From positions 1 through 17,836 of the forward strand of contig DHYS01000005.1 in assembly GCA_002414185.1 (NCBI GenBank): a stretch of 17,836 bases of DNA, in the 5' to 3' direction. This document shows, piece by piece, positions 8,596-17,490 of the stretch; position 1 is the first letter of the stretch; each line of letters starts with the position of its first letter. The stretch comes from Patescibacteria group bacterium UBA5124. GTDB taxonomy: Bacteria; Patescibacteriota; Gracilibacteria; Absconditabacterales; Absconditicoccaceae. The notes below the pieces were generated by a model. That model saw nothing but the letters and a program-made list of their open reading frames with translations, was not told the DNA's origin and searched no databases. A program made the translations under genes and the position numbers.

Positions 8596-10797
8596 ATGTC
8601 AGACTCGTCTTATCCTGTAGATGTCAGGAAATTTGTCTTGGAGAATATAACTCCATATGAAGGTGATGCCTCTTTTTTACAAGGACCTACTGCTAATACA
8701 ACAAAGCTTTGGGATATTTGTAAAGCTGCTCTTAAAGAAGAAAGAGCTAATAATGGGTGTAAAGCTATAGATACAGATACTATTTCTAGTGTTGTTAGTC
8801 ATAAGCCTGGATATATCCAAAAGGATATTGAAGATATTGTTGGTCTTCAAACTGATGAATTACTTAAAAGAGCTATGAAACCATTTGGTGGATATAGAGT
8901 AGTGGAAAATGCAGTGAAGGAAAGAGGATTAGAAGTAAATCCAAAGGTAACTGAAATTTTTCAATATGCAAAAAATCATAATGATGCAGTGTTTTCTGCT
9001 TATGATGCTGAAATTAGAAAATATCGTTCTCAACATATTGTAACTGGATTGCCAGATAACTATGCAAGAGGAAGAATTATCGGAGATTACAGAAGATTGG
9101 CATTATATGGAGCGGATTATTTGATTGCTTCAAAAAAAGAAGATAAGGCATCTATTGAATGAGATATGACTGACGAAAAAGTAAGACTTAGAGAAGAAGT
9201 GACTATGCAAATCCAAGCATTGGAAGAAATTAAGGTAATGGCAAATAGTTATGGAATTGATGTTTCTAAGCCAGCACAAACAGCTAAAGAAGCAGTTCAA
9301 TTTGTATATTTTGCATACCTTGCTGCTATTAAAGAACAAGATGGAGCAGCGATGTCTCTTGGAAATGTATCTTCTTTCTTAGATATCTATATGGAAAAAG
9401 ATCTTAAAGCTGGAACTATTGATGAAGCTAAAGCTCAAGAAATGATTGATCAACTTGTTATGAAACTCAGAATGGTAAGACATTTGAGAGCTGGAGCATA
9501 TGACGATATTTTTGGTGGAGATCCTACATGGGTAACTGAATCTATCGGAGGTCAATTGGCTGATGGAAGAACAAAGGTTACTAAGACTTCATTCAGATTT
9601 TTGCAAACATTATATAATCTTGGAGCATCTCCAGAACCAAATCTAACAGTTCTTTGGTCTGATAAATTACCTCAAGGATTTAAAGATTTCTGTGCTAAGG
9701 TATCTATAGATACTTCATCTGTACAATATGAAAATGATGATCTTATGAGAGATTGTCGTGGATCAGATGACTATGGAATTGCTTGTTGTGTATCTTACCA
9801 AGAAATTGGAAAAAGAATCCAACATTTTGGAGCAAGATGTAATATGCCTAAAGCATTACTTATGGCTCTTAATGATGGATGTGAAGAACATTCAGGAGAA
9901 CAATTGGTAAGTGGACTAGATGTTTTGCCAGATGGATCATTGAACTATGATGCAGTAATGAAAAATTTCAAGGTAGTAATGAAAGAAGTAGCTAGAGTAT
10001 ATGCTAAGTCAATGTATATTATTCACTACATGCATGATAAATATTACTATGAAAAAGCTCAATTGGCTTTTGTAGATACTCATCATGGAATTGATATTGC
10101 TTATGGAATTGCTGGAATCTCTATTATTGCAGATTCGTTGTCAGCAATTAAATATGCGAAAGTAACTCCTGTAAGAAATGAAAAATGAATCACAGTTGAT
10201 TTCCAGATTGAAGGTGATTATCCTAAGTATGGAAATGATGATGATAGAGTAGATAGTATTGCTCAAGAAGTAGCAAAATTCTTTAATGATGAATTACATG
10301 CTCACAAAGCATACAAAAATGCTAATCCAACATTATCTTTGCTTACAATTACTTCTAATGTAATGTATGGAAAGAACACAGGAGCTACTCCTGATGGAAG
10401 AAAAGAATGAGAACCGTTTGCACCAGGAGCTAATCCAATGCATGGTCGTGATTCTCATGGAGCTATTGCTTCTTTGAACTCTGTTGCTAAGCTTGCTTAT
10501 GAATATTCTCAAGATGGAATTTCAAATACATTTTCTATAGTGCCTACTGCTATTGGAGCTGATACTACAGAACAAGTAGAAAATTTGGTAACTTTGATGA
10601 ATGGATACTTTAGTAAGGGAGCTCATCACCTCAATGTAAATGTGTTAAATAGAGAAACATTGATGGATGCATATGAACACCCAGAAAATTATCCTCAGTT
10701 GACTATTAGAGTATCTGGATATGCAGTAAATTTTGTAAGATTATCTAAGGCTCATCAACAAGAAGTAATTGCAAGAACTTTTCATCAATCTATGTAA
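8596..10797 (+). CDS. pflB: Pyruvate formate-lyase (formate C-acetyltransferase)
   Basis: A glycyl-radical enzyme that splits pyruvate with CoA into acetyl-CoA and formate under anoxic conditions. The 733-residue frame is close to the E. coli enzyme in length and reads along it throughout: SFLDIYMEKDLKAGTI, ESIGGQLADGRT, and SIDTSSVQYENDDLMR. The catalytic pair Cys397-Cys398 sits in GIACCVS. The radical Gly708 is in RVSGYAVNFVRL, and the C-terminus is RTFHQSM. Three UGA codons occur (residues 189, 531, 605). The one at 605 falls in DGRKEGEPFAPGANPMHGRD, at a Gly conserved in E. coli PFL, and the one at 531 matches the Gly before the VDFQIEGDYP stretch. A GTG directly precedes the chosen ATG and could be used instead. 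The stop is a tandem TAA-TAG. PflA, encoded downstream, installs the radical. Confidence 0.97.
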
Positions 10798-10845
10798 TAG
10801 AGCGATAAATAGAAAAGAAATAAAATAAAATAAAATAAAGAAGAG

Positions 10846-10879
10846 TCTGATTAGTAGAAATACTGGTCAGATTTTTTTT
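10846..10879 (+). terminator. Intrinsic terminator of pflB
   Basis: An 11-bp stem (TCTGATTAGTA with TACTGGTCAGA, two G-U pairs) is capped by a GAAA tetraloop and followed by eight T. It lies 50 bp after the pflB stop, behind a short TAAAA tandem repeat (10821-10840). Confidence 0.92.
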
Positions 10880-10882
10880 ATA

Positions 10883-10910
10883 TTGACTTTTGTCTGGAGT
10901 TTGCTATATT
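10883..10910 (+). promoter_or_regulatory. Promoter of the small secreted protein gene
   Basis: TTGACT (10883-10888), a 16-bp spacer and TATATT (10905-10910) start four bases after the pflB terminator. Transcription would begin near 10917. This rules out the upstream ATG at 10909 and supports the start at 10939. Confidence 0.6.
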
Positions 10911-10938
10911 GCTATTCATAATAAAAATTAAAAAAAAC

Positions 10939-11307
10939 ATGAAGAATATCTTTTTAATCCTGTTTTTGAGCTTTGAAGTTTTGGTTGTGGCTCAACAACA
11001 AAAAGCCTATTTTACCTTACAAAAAGTAACAGGAATAGTTCAATCTTTTCCAGATCGTATACCTTTGGAGGGTGTTAAGTTAAAGATAAATAAAAAAATT
11101 CTTTTTCTTACTTTTTATAAAACATTTGCGTATACTGCGTCAGATGGGAGCTTTTCTTTTGAAGTATCTGCTAGTCCTTATGGTAGAATACCTGGTAGAG
11201 TTGCAGTGAAATTTTGTAAAAGAAAATATCATAGAGTATTATTAGAGGTTAATCGACCAAATGATCATTTGATTATTATGCAAGATAACACTTTTAAACA
11301 GGATTAA
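10939..11307 (+). CDS. Small secreted protein with carboxypeptidase-regulatory-like fold
   Basis: The 122-residue product begins with a signal peptide (MKNIFLILFLSFEVLVVA, then QQQ). The mature part has the pattern of a CarboxypepD_reg-like beta-sandwich: VTGIVQSFPDRIPLEGVKLKI, then a TASDGSFSFEV turn and a basic strand (GRVAVKFCKRKYHRVLLEV). Such domains are common in secreted and outer-membrane Bacteroidetes proteins. The substrate or partner is unknown. I chose ATG 10939 over 10909, because the latter overlaps the -10 element. There is no UGA codon, but with only about six Gly this says little. It has its own promoter and terminator and sits between pflB and pflA, so it looks like an insertion into a fermentation locus. 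The stop codon lies in the loop of its own terminator. Confidence 0.75.
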   Translation: MKNIFLILFLSFEVLVVAQQQKAYFTLQKVTGIVQSFPDRIPLEGVKLKINKKILFLTFYKTFAYTASDGSFSFEVSASPYGRIPGRVAVKFCKRKYHRVLLEVNRPNDHLIIMQDNTFKQD

Positions 11308-11326
11308 GTCTCCTGTTTTTTCTTTT
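11296..11326 (+). terminator. Intrinsic terminator overlapping the end of the small secreted protein gene
   Basis: An 8-bp stem (AAACAGGA with TCCTGTTT) has a 7-nt loop and is followed by TTTCTTTT. The last three sense codons and the TAA are inside the hairpin. Confidence 0.8.
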
Positions 11327-11336
11327 ATTTATTCAG

Positions 11337-11364
11337 TTGAATATGCATTAAAAATATATATTTT
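11337..11364 (+). promoter_or_regulatory. Possible promoter of pflA
   Basis: TTGAAT (11337-11342), a 16-bp spacer and TATTTT (11359-11364) lie between the upstream terminator and the pflA ATG at 11399. The -10 is a moderate match. An overlapping TATATT at 14 bp is an alternative. Confidence 0.35.
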
Positions 11365-11398
11365 ACTATCTGCGTTTTTTAATTGGTATTGTATATTG

Positions 11399-12124
11399 AT
11401 GTTGAAAGTTCATTCGGTAGAGAGTATGTGAGCTCATGAGGGGCCTGGTCTTAGGTTTGTTTTGTTTTTACAAGGATGTATGTTTAAATGTTTGTATTGT
11501 CATAATCCAGATACAATTCCTTCTCAAGGAGGTAAAGAAATGTCTTCAGAAGATGTTTTGAAGAAGGTGCTTCAATCAAAGCCATATTTTCGTGGAAAAG
11601 GAGGATTTACTGTGTCTGGTGGAGAACCAATGCTTCAGGCAAAAGATTTGATTCCTTTGTTTCACTTACTTAAGAAAGAATGAATTCATATAGCAGTAGA
11701 TACTAATGGATTCCCTTGGAATGATGATGTAAAAGAATTGATCGAGTTGGTAGATTTGTTTCTCGTTGATATCAAGCATATCAATAATGACTGGCATAAG
11801 AAATTAACAGGTCAATCCAATGAAAATACATTCAGATTGATTGATTATTTGCAAGAAAAATGAAAACATATGTGGATTAGATATGTGTTGGTTTCTGATT
11901 GGACAACACAGCCGGAATTTATAGAAGAAATAGGAAAAAAATATGGTAGTTATAGTATGATAGAAAGATTGGAAATTTTACCTTATCATAAACTCGGAGT
12001 ACATAAGTGGAAAGAAATGTGATGGGAATATTGATTGGAAGGGGCTCATAGTACAAGTATGGAACAAGCGCTTTCAGCTAAGGAGTTGTTTGAAAAATAT
12101 TTTGAAAAAGTAGTAATAAGATAG
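11399..12124 (+). CDS. pflA: Pyruvate formate-lyase activating enzyme (radical SAM)
   Basis: A 4Fe-4S radical SAM enzyme that uses S-adenosylmethionine to create the glycyl radical on pyruvate formate-lyase. The 241-residue product has the N-terminal HSVESMGAHEGPGLRFVLFL motif and the cluster-binding CX3CX2C (Cys27, Cys31, Cys34) in GCMFKCLYCHNPDT. It also has FTVSGGEPMLQ, AVDTNGF, FLVDIKHI and the C-terminal LEILPYHKLGVHKW. Length and motif order match PflA. Five UGA codons are read as Gly, including the one in VESMG, where PflA proteins have Gly. It lies downstream of pflB but is separated from it by a gene with its own promoter and terminator, so pflA probably has its own transcript. It ends at TAG, just before a bidirectional terminator. 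Confidence 0.96.
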
Positions 12125-12135
12125 TATCAAAAATT

Positions 12136-12161
12136 AGTCCGCATTGTGTGGACTTTTTTTT
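12136..12161. terminator. Bidirectional intrinsic terminator after pflA
   Basis: An 8-bp stem (AGTCCGCA with TGTGGACT, one G-U pair) has a 3-nt loop and is followed by eight T. On the minus strand the same hairpin is preceded by A and followed by TTTTT, so it can also end the convergent membrane-protein gene. That gene's TAA (12162-12160) begins in the T tract. Confidence 0.85.
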
Positions 12162-14190
12162 ATTTGAAGGAATATATTCAGCAGTCTCAGATTTGTTTTT
12201 CTAAGAAAAGATGTGGGAGAATGTTGTTGTTGAAAAATTCAGTGGCTTCTGGGGTAGGTGTTTGTTTTTCTGGGAGAGTATCGCAGTAGAGATTTTTGGT
12301 TTCACAGAGGATTTTTCTAGAAACTTCTGGTATCTTATAGTTTTCAGCTTGTTTTCATTTGTATATATCATATCGCCAATTGTTGTTGAAATTGTTTGTT
12401 GGACAAGTAATTAAAAACTTGATATTATGATTTTGAATTATATTTATAATATTTGAATTAGTTTTATATTCTTTTATGAATTCTGATTTTGTTGTGTTGT
12501 TAAGGTGATAAAAATTTCTTTGAGCGTAAAAGGATATTGTTGCATTTATATTGTTGTTGTATAGAAATTTTTCTTTTTCTGAAGTATTCTCTTTTATGTA
12601 ATTAGCTATGTTTGTTTTGTTAGGACTGGTTGATCATAAATAATGTTTTATTCATCATAAGTTTTTAATTCATATGCTAGTTATAAATAAAAATATAATG
12701 AATATTTTTCAAGATAATTTATTGTATATATTCGTTATTATGTAGAAAAAACTTGCAAATATTGTAATTGTTATAATATGGATATGATGATAATAGTGAT
12801 GATTATAGAGTATTTTTGATGCTATAATTGAATATATTATTCCTGTTATAAAAAGTGTAGATCCTAATAATTTAGTTTTTTTAGGAAATGGTAATAAGGG
12901 AATTAATACTAAAAATAGTAAATATACAGAATATAATCATCGTGAAACAAGAGAAATGTTTTTAGTTATTATGGTAGTATATACTTGTTTATTGAAAATT
13001 AAATATTGATCGGTGAGAAAATTATTTCCCATCCTTGTAAATTGAGGTATGAAAAAAATACTGCATATCGATAATGTTATAATACTAATGAGTATATAGT
13101 ATATTTTTTTTGTACCTATTTTTTGAATTAAATTTGCTATTTTATGATGAATTATTGAAGATTGTATATAGAGATATATTTGGATGAGTATCATAAGTCC
13201 AGTGAGAGGAAGTGCTATAGCTTGTGATGGAAGATATCTTACAGAAAGCCAAAAAAATACTGTTTGTAAAATAAAGTTTGGCAAAATAAGAAGACTATTT
13301 GCAAGTTTTTCTTCGTGAGAAAATTTTTTGTAAAAATAAAGTATACTAATAAATAATGGTAAATAGAATATAATAGCATGATATTTAATGCAAATTCCTA
13401 TTCCTGCTAAAACTCCTGTTAAATATAATAATTTACTATTTTTATTCTTTAACCCTTTGATTAATAAGTGTAGACTAAAAAATAAAATAATGAGGTTTAT
13501 TGGATCTAATACTGTTAAGAAAGTGAAAAATTGAAAAATTGGATTTATTGTTAGTAATATGAGTATGAGTAAGGTTTGTTTTTTTTCTAAGAAATGGTTT
13601 AGAAAGTAATATATGGATATCAATAAAATACATCCTATAATCATCATGATAATTCTAGATAATATTTCTCGACTGACTTGTGGAAATATATATTTTGTGC
13701 TTGCAAAGGTTCGTTCTAAAATAGGATAACTGCTAAATGTTTTATATTCTGCATTATTTTCGAAGGGATTTCATTTATTACTTTTTAAGTATTCTTTTTC
13801 ATAAACAAAAGCTCATTTTTCTAGCATATGTTGTGCTGGTTGTATGTAGCTTAAATATTTATTTTCAAATATATTGTTTGAGAATGGTAAATGTATGAAA
13901 GGTATTTTGATTAAACAAAATAATAATATTATCGTTCATAGTCATATTCTGATTATTGTTTTCTCTTTTTTATGATTATTTTGATTATTATTTGAAATAA
14001 TAATTTTATTATTAAATAGTATTATAAAAAAAATAATTATAAATGTGATTCCCCATGAAATATATTCTAAAGGATATGTTTTAAAAGAAAAATTTTCTGC
14101 TAAAAAATTATAGTAAAAAGTAATTCCTATATTTACAATTAGGCTTAATATTAATAAATATTTTTGTATTGTTTCTGATTTTAACTTCAT
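12160..14190 (-). CDS. Polytopic membrane protein, probable GT-C (PMT/ArnT-like) glycosyltransferase
   Basis: A 676-residue protein, open only with UGA as Gly (about 13 UGA), with some 13 hydrophobic spans spread over residues 10-560. After the third span a large loop (about residues 105-180, containing FENKYLSYIQPAQHMLEKG) sits where GT-C lipid-sugar transferases place their catalytic acidic loop. A later soluble tail (about 560-676, with NTSEKEKFLYNN and NHNIKFLITCP) resembles the C-terminal extracytoplasmic domain of PMT_2/GT39 proteins. This would fit transfer of a sugar from a polyprenyl-phosphate donor to a surface polymer or protein. The assignment rests on topology and general resemblance, as no invariant motif is decisive. 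The ATG at 14190 precedes the first membrane span. The gene is single and convergent with pflA. Confidence 0.65.
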
Positions 14191-14296
14191 ATGTTTGTTT
14201 TGTTTTAAATATTGCTTATCAAAATAGTAATTTAACTTTCTATATCAATGATAATTACTCTTTTTTTTATTGTTTTTAAAAAAAATATGTGATTTT

Positions 14297-14324
14297 TTGA
14301 CAAAATAAAAATTTTGTTTATACT
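14297..14324 (+). promoter_or_regulatory. Strong sigma70-type promoter of the 81-residue membrane protein gene
   Basis: A perfect TTGACA (14297-14302), a 16-bp spacer and TATACT (14319-14324) form the best promoter in the window. Transcription would begin near 14331, so the ATG at 14330 is unlikely as a start and the ATG at 14366 is preferred. Confidence 0.75.
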
Positions 14325-14365
14325 TGTTTATGAAAAAGTTTTTTTATACCTTAAACTTTTATAAA

Positions 14366-14611
14366 ATGCCAAAAAAACATGCCAAACATCGTGTAATTCC
14401 TAAGGCGATTACTAGTCATCCTCTTTATAAGTCTGCTAAATCTAAGTCTAAAAATGCACATAGATATGATATGTGGGAAGACTCTGTAATTGGAGGATTG
14501 CATATTTTTGAATGGATTGTAATTGGAGTGGCTGCTATGGTTATTGTAGCTGGAGTAAATGTAGCATTACATTATTCTGATGCTATTGCTTTTGGTGGAG
14601 ATTTGACTTAA
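14366..14611 (+). CDS. Small single-span membrane protein of unknown function
   Basis: An 81-residue protein with a strongly basic cytoplasmic-type N-terminus (MPKKHAKHRVIPKAITSHPL and more Lys/Ser), one hydrophobic span at about 45-66 (IFEWIVIGVAAMVIVAGVNV) and a short acidic tail (FGGDLT). No family is recognised. It stands alone between a consensus promoter and a strong terminator, so it is probably transcribed by itself at a high level. None of its seven Gly codons is UGA, as in the other genes here that look highly expressed. A basic, Lys-rich tail next to a single anchor could bind nucleic acid or the cell envelope, but this is a guess. An upstream in-frame ATG (14330) is at the predicted transcription start and is not preferred. 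Confidence 0.75.
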   Translation: MPKKHAKHRVIPKAITSHPLYKSAKSKSKNAHRYDMWEDSVIGGLHIFEWIVIGVAAMVIVAGVNVALHYSDAIAFGGDLT

Positions 14612-14654
14612 TTACATATTTATTGTATTGACTTTTTGTTTAAAATAAATAAAA

Positions 14655-14682
14655 AAGAGTCCTTGTTGGGATTCTTTTTTTT
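14655..14682 (+). terminator. Intrinsic terminator after the 81-residue protein gene
   Basis: AAGAGTCC pairs with GGATTCTT (one G-U) around a 6-nt loop. The T tract continues to 14682. It ends only 18 bp before the ATG of the SpoIIE gene, so that gene needs a promoter I cannot identify, or depends on readthrough. Confidence 0.85.
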
Positions 14683-14700
14683 GTATATCTTCTTTGTCTT

Positions 14701-16797
14701 ATGAAAATATTAAATTTGAAAAATAATTTTGATAAAAATATATCTTATAAATCTTCGAAAATTTCGAAGATATTTATTTCTTTATCTCTTTATTCTCTTT
14801 TATCGTTATCGTCTCCTGTATTTTCTCAAACTAAATCTAATTATTCATGATTTTCTTTGGATGAATTACTTCAAAAAAAGGATAGTCTTGAAGTTATTCC
14901 TGAAAAAACTTTTTCTCAATTTAAGGAATATTCTATTATTCTAAATAAAATAGGTATTCTTTATCGTAAATCTAATGATTTTCAACTAGCATTGAAATAT
15001 TATAATAAAGTTCAAGAAATTTCACATCAAATTGGTGATGATGAAATGAATTTTCTTAGTCGTAATAATATGGCTGTTGTTTATTTGGATAATATTAAAG
15101 ATTATAATTCTGCTTATAATATTCGATCTAACTTACTTACTGATTTAGAAGAAAAAGATTCATTAGATAATTTTTTATTAAAAAATAAACTTTTTTACCT
15201 TTTGAATTCAGTTGATGCTTTGTTTAATTTACAACGTTATGATGAATGAAAAAATAAATTAGATGAAGCTAAATCTTTATTAGAAATAGTAGGTACATCA
15301 TTGGCTAAAATACTATATTTGTATCATATGGCTGAATATATGGTTCATTTGCAACAATATGATAAAGCTATGGACTATTATAAAGAAGCTTATTCTATAG
15401 CAGTTAAGAAAAATGATGCAAATTCTCAAAAGTATATATCTTCAGCTATGGCTTCGCTTTATGCTGATCAAGGTATATTTGATAAAGCATATCATCAAAC
15501 CTTTATCACAGATGCTGCTAAAGATTCTTTAATGAATGAAACTATTGCAAAAGAAAGAGCTGAATCTGAAAAAAATTCTAAAGTAAGGCTTCAAGCTGCT
15601 GAAATAGAAACACAGAAAGCTCAGAATAGAGTAAAACAAGCTGAAATTGAAAGACAAGAAGCTGAAAATAAAACAAAACAAGCTGAAATTGAAAGACAAG
15701 AAGCTGAAAATAAAACAAAACAAGCTGAAATTGAAAGACAAGAAGCAGAGAATAAAATCAAACAAGTTGAAATAGAAAAACAAGAAGCAGAAATTAAAAA
15801 AAGAAATGCAGGTATAGGTCTTGTTTGAACTGCAACATTAGCAGCTCTTTTGTGAGTATTTTATTGGAGGAAGAAAAAAAAACAAACTGATGTTCAAAAT
15901 CAGATTATTAGTCAAAAAAATGAAGAACTAGATACTACTAATAAAATTGTTACTGAACAAAAAGAAGAATTGTCTAGAATATATGAAGAAATTACAAGTA
16001 GTGTTAGGTATGCTAGTATTATTCAAAAAAATATTTTATATTCGGAACATAATTTATCTGAACTTTTTCCTGAATCTTTTGTGATTTCTAGGCCTAGAGA
16101 TATTGTGTCTGGAGATTTCTTTTATTCTGGATATTCTGTTGATTGACAAAAAGTATTGTCTGTGGCAGATTGTACCTGACATTGAGTGCCTGCTGCATTC
16201 TTAACTATTTTTTCTAATGCATATTTAAAGGAAGCTTTGTCTCAATGTACAACACCATGAGAAGTTCTTAATTTTCTCCATGAAAGATTTATAGAAGAAT
16301 TGCAATCAAAGCAAGAAATTAGAAATTCTGCTAATAAATTTGAATTTCAAAATGATTCAATGGATGTAGTTATTGCCTTTCTTGATGAAAAAACAAATAC
16401 ATTAACTTACTCTGGATCAGGTAGACCATTATGGATTCTCAGAGGAGAAGAAATGATTGCTTTAAAAAATTCTTCTCTTAATCTTTGAACGCCACATAGA
16501 TCTGATTGATCTTTATCTGCTGAGACACACACATTTCAATTGGAAGAGGGTGATCAACTTTATATGTTTTCTGATTGAATAACTGATCAATATGGGTGAA
16601 AAGAAATGAAGAGACTTTGAAGAGCTAAATTTGAACAACTTTTGTTAAAAATATGACCAGATACTTTATCTAATCAAAAGAAACGTCTTTCAGATTATCT
16701 TGATAAATGGTGTAATGATTTTCCTCCTGAACCACAATTACAGACCGATGATATACTTTTGCTTAGTGTAAAAATATGATCTAAAAATAAAGAATAA
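14701..16797 (+). CDS. TPR / coiled-coil / membrane SpoIIE-type protein phosphatase
   Basis: A 698-residue signalling protein of the PP2C-like SpoIIE family, which dephosphorylates Ser/Thr residues, often on anti-sigma antagonists. It has an N-terminal signal sequence (FISLSLYSLLSLSSPVFS, then Q), TPR-like helices at about 75-295 (QQYDKAMDYYKEAYSIAVKK), a 14-residue-repeat coiled coil (312-367) and a membrane span at about 370-391. A second short coil follows (392-440), then the phosphatase domain (about 440-690). Metal-binding motifs are RPRDIVSGDFF, ADCTGHGVPAAF (Asp490), MFSDGITDQYGG (Asp625) and TDDILLL (Asp683-Asp684). Fifteen UGA codons are read as Gly, including both Gly of CTGHG. The order TPR, membrane span, phosphatase suggests extracytoplasmic sensing coupled to cytoplasmic dephosphorylation, a layout common in Bacteroidetes. 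No partner kinase or antagonist is in the window. pduL follows after 85 bp without a clear terminator. Confidence 0.92.
15634..15801 (+). repeat. Four 42-bp tandem repeats encoding a coiled coil
   Basis: Units start at 15634, 15676, 15718 and 15760. The first two are identical at the protein level (KQAEIERQEAENKT), the third changes one residue and the fourth is degenerate. Each unit is two heptads, so gain or loss of a unit keeps both the reading frame and the coiled-coil register. Confidence 0.93.
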
Positions 16798-16809
16798 CAT
16801 TATTTTTGT

Positions 16810-16837
16810 TTGCATTTTTGAGATAAAAATATATAGA
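16810..16837 (+). promoter_or_regulatory. Possible promoter of pduL
   Basis: TTGCAT (16810-16815), a 16-bp spacer and TATAGA (16832-16837) lie in the gap before pduL. Both hexamers are weak matches. The spacing fits the other promoters here. Confidence 0.25.
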
Positions 16838-16882
16838 ATTTGTCTTCAAAAGTTCCTATTTTTTTATTTGTTTATTTTTTTG

Positions 16883-17452
16883 ATGATGAGAGTACCTATT
16901 TGAATCTCTAACAGACATATTCATCTTTCTCAGATAGATGCAGAAAAGTTGTTTGGAAAAGGATATGAATATAAAAAAATGAAAGATTTATCTCAACCAG
17001 GACAGTATGCTTGCGAAGAATGTGTAAGTATAAAAGGACCTAAAGGTCAGATTGATGGTGTGAGAATTCTTGGACCATATAGAAAAATGACTCAAGTAGA
17101 AGTATTGCTTGCTGATACTTTCAAGCTTGGAATTAAAGCTCCTATTTCACTTTCTGGGCATCTTCAAGGTACTCCAGGTGTAGAAATTGTTGGACCTATG
17201 GGATCTATTCAATTGGAACAAGGACTTATTGTGGCTAAGAGACATCTTCATATTACTGTTGCTGAAGCTAAAGATTTTGGATTGGAAGATGGACAAACTA
17301 TTTCTGTGAAGGCTATGGGAGAAAGAGGACTTGTATTTGATAATGTAGTAGTAAGAGCAACTGATGATTCAGCTTTGGATATGCATATAGATACTGAAGA
17401 AGCTAATGCTGCTGGACTTGGTGCTGGAGCATGGGGAGAAATAATTAAATAG
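16883..17452 (+). CDS. pduL: PduL-type phosphotransacylase (phosphate acetyltransferase)
   Basis: A zinc enzyme that exchanges CoA for phosphate on acyl-CoA. Next to acetate kinase it most likely makes acetyl-phosphate from acetyl-CoA. The 189-residue product has both His-rich metal motifs, SNRHIHLS (His12, His14) and AKRHLHIT (His121, His123). It also has KDLSQPGQYACEE, ILGPYRKMTQVEV, SGHLQGTPGVEIVGP and the C-terminal DMHIDTEEANAAGLG, all typical of PduL. One UGA (16901-16903) supplies the Gly of VPIGISNRHIH, a conserved position; with UGA as stop the gene would lose its first metal motif. Two adjacent ATG codons (16883, 16886) are possible starts. I see no N-terminal microcompartment-targeting helix, so the enzyme is probably a free cytosolic form. 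ackA follows after 72 bp. Confidence 0.95.
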
Positions 17453-17461
17453 ATAAATTAG

Positions 17462-17490
17462 ATTCCAGCTCCAACGGACAAGGCTGGAAT
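17462..17490. repeat. Inverted repeat ATTCCAGC-N13-GCTGGAAT between pduL and ackA
   Basis: The 8-bp arms are perfect, and an inner TCC-AAC-GGA could also pair. It is followed by GACA and, seven bases after the stem, a six-T run (17498-17503). The outline (ATTCC, spacer, GGAATGACA) resembles dispersed intergenic repeats of the dRS3 type known in other bacteria. It could instead be a weak terminator or a processing site that lowers ackA expression relative to pduL. Confidence 0.6.

Noticed and set aside
8596..10797. Pseudogene or frameshift reading of the split pyruvate formate-lyase
   Set aside because: All three breaks are in-frame TGA codons, not frame changes, and they fall at Gly positions. 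The same pattern recurs in almost every gene.
10821..10840. TAAAA tandem repeat after pflB
   Set aside because: Four short AT units in AT-rich DNA, too simple to assign a function.
12211..12414. Plus-strand 67-codon frame after pflA
   Set aside because: It is antisense to the C-terminal domain of the minus-strand membrane protein and has no promoter of its own.
14628..14655. TTGACT upstream of the SpoIIE gene as a promoter
   Set aside because: No acceptable -10 element lies at 15-18 bp, and any transcript would pass directly through the strong terminator at 14655-14682.
16165..16185. UGA as selenocysteine or tryptophan
   Set aside because: Trp is encoded by TGG in these genes and UGA columns match Gly in known motifs. 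The number of UGA codons is far too high for selenocysteine, and no SECIS-like hairpins are apparent.
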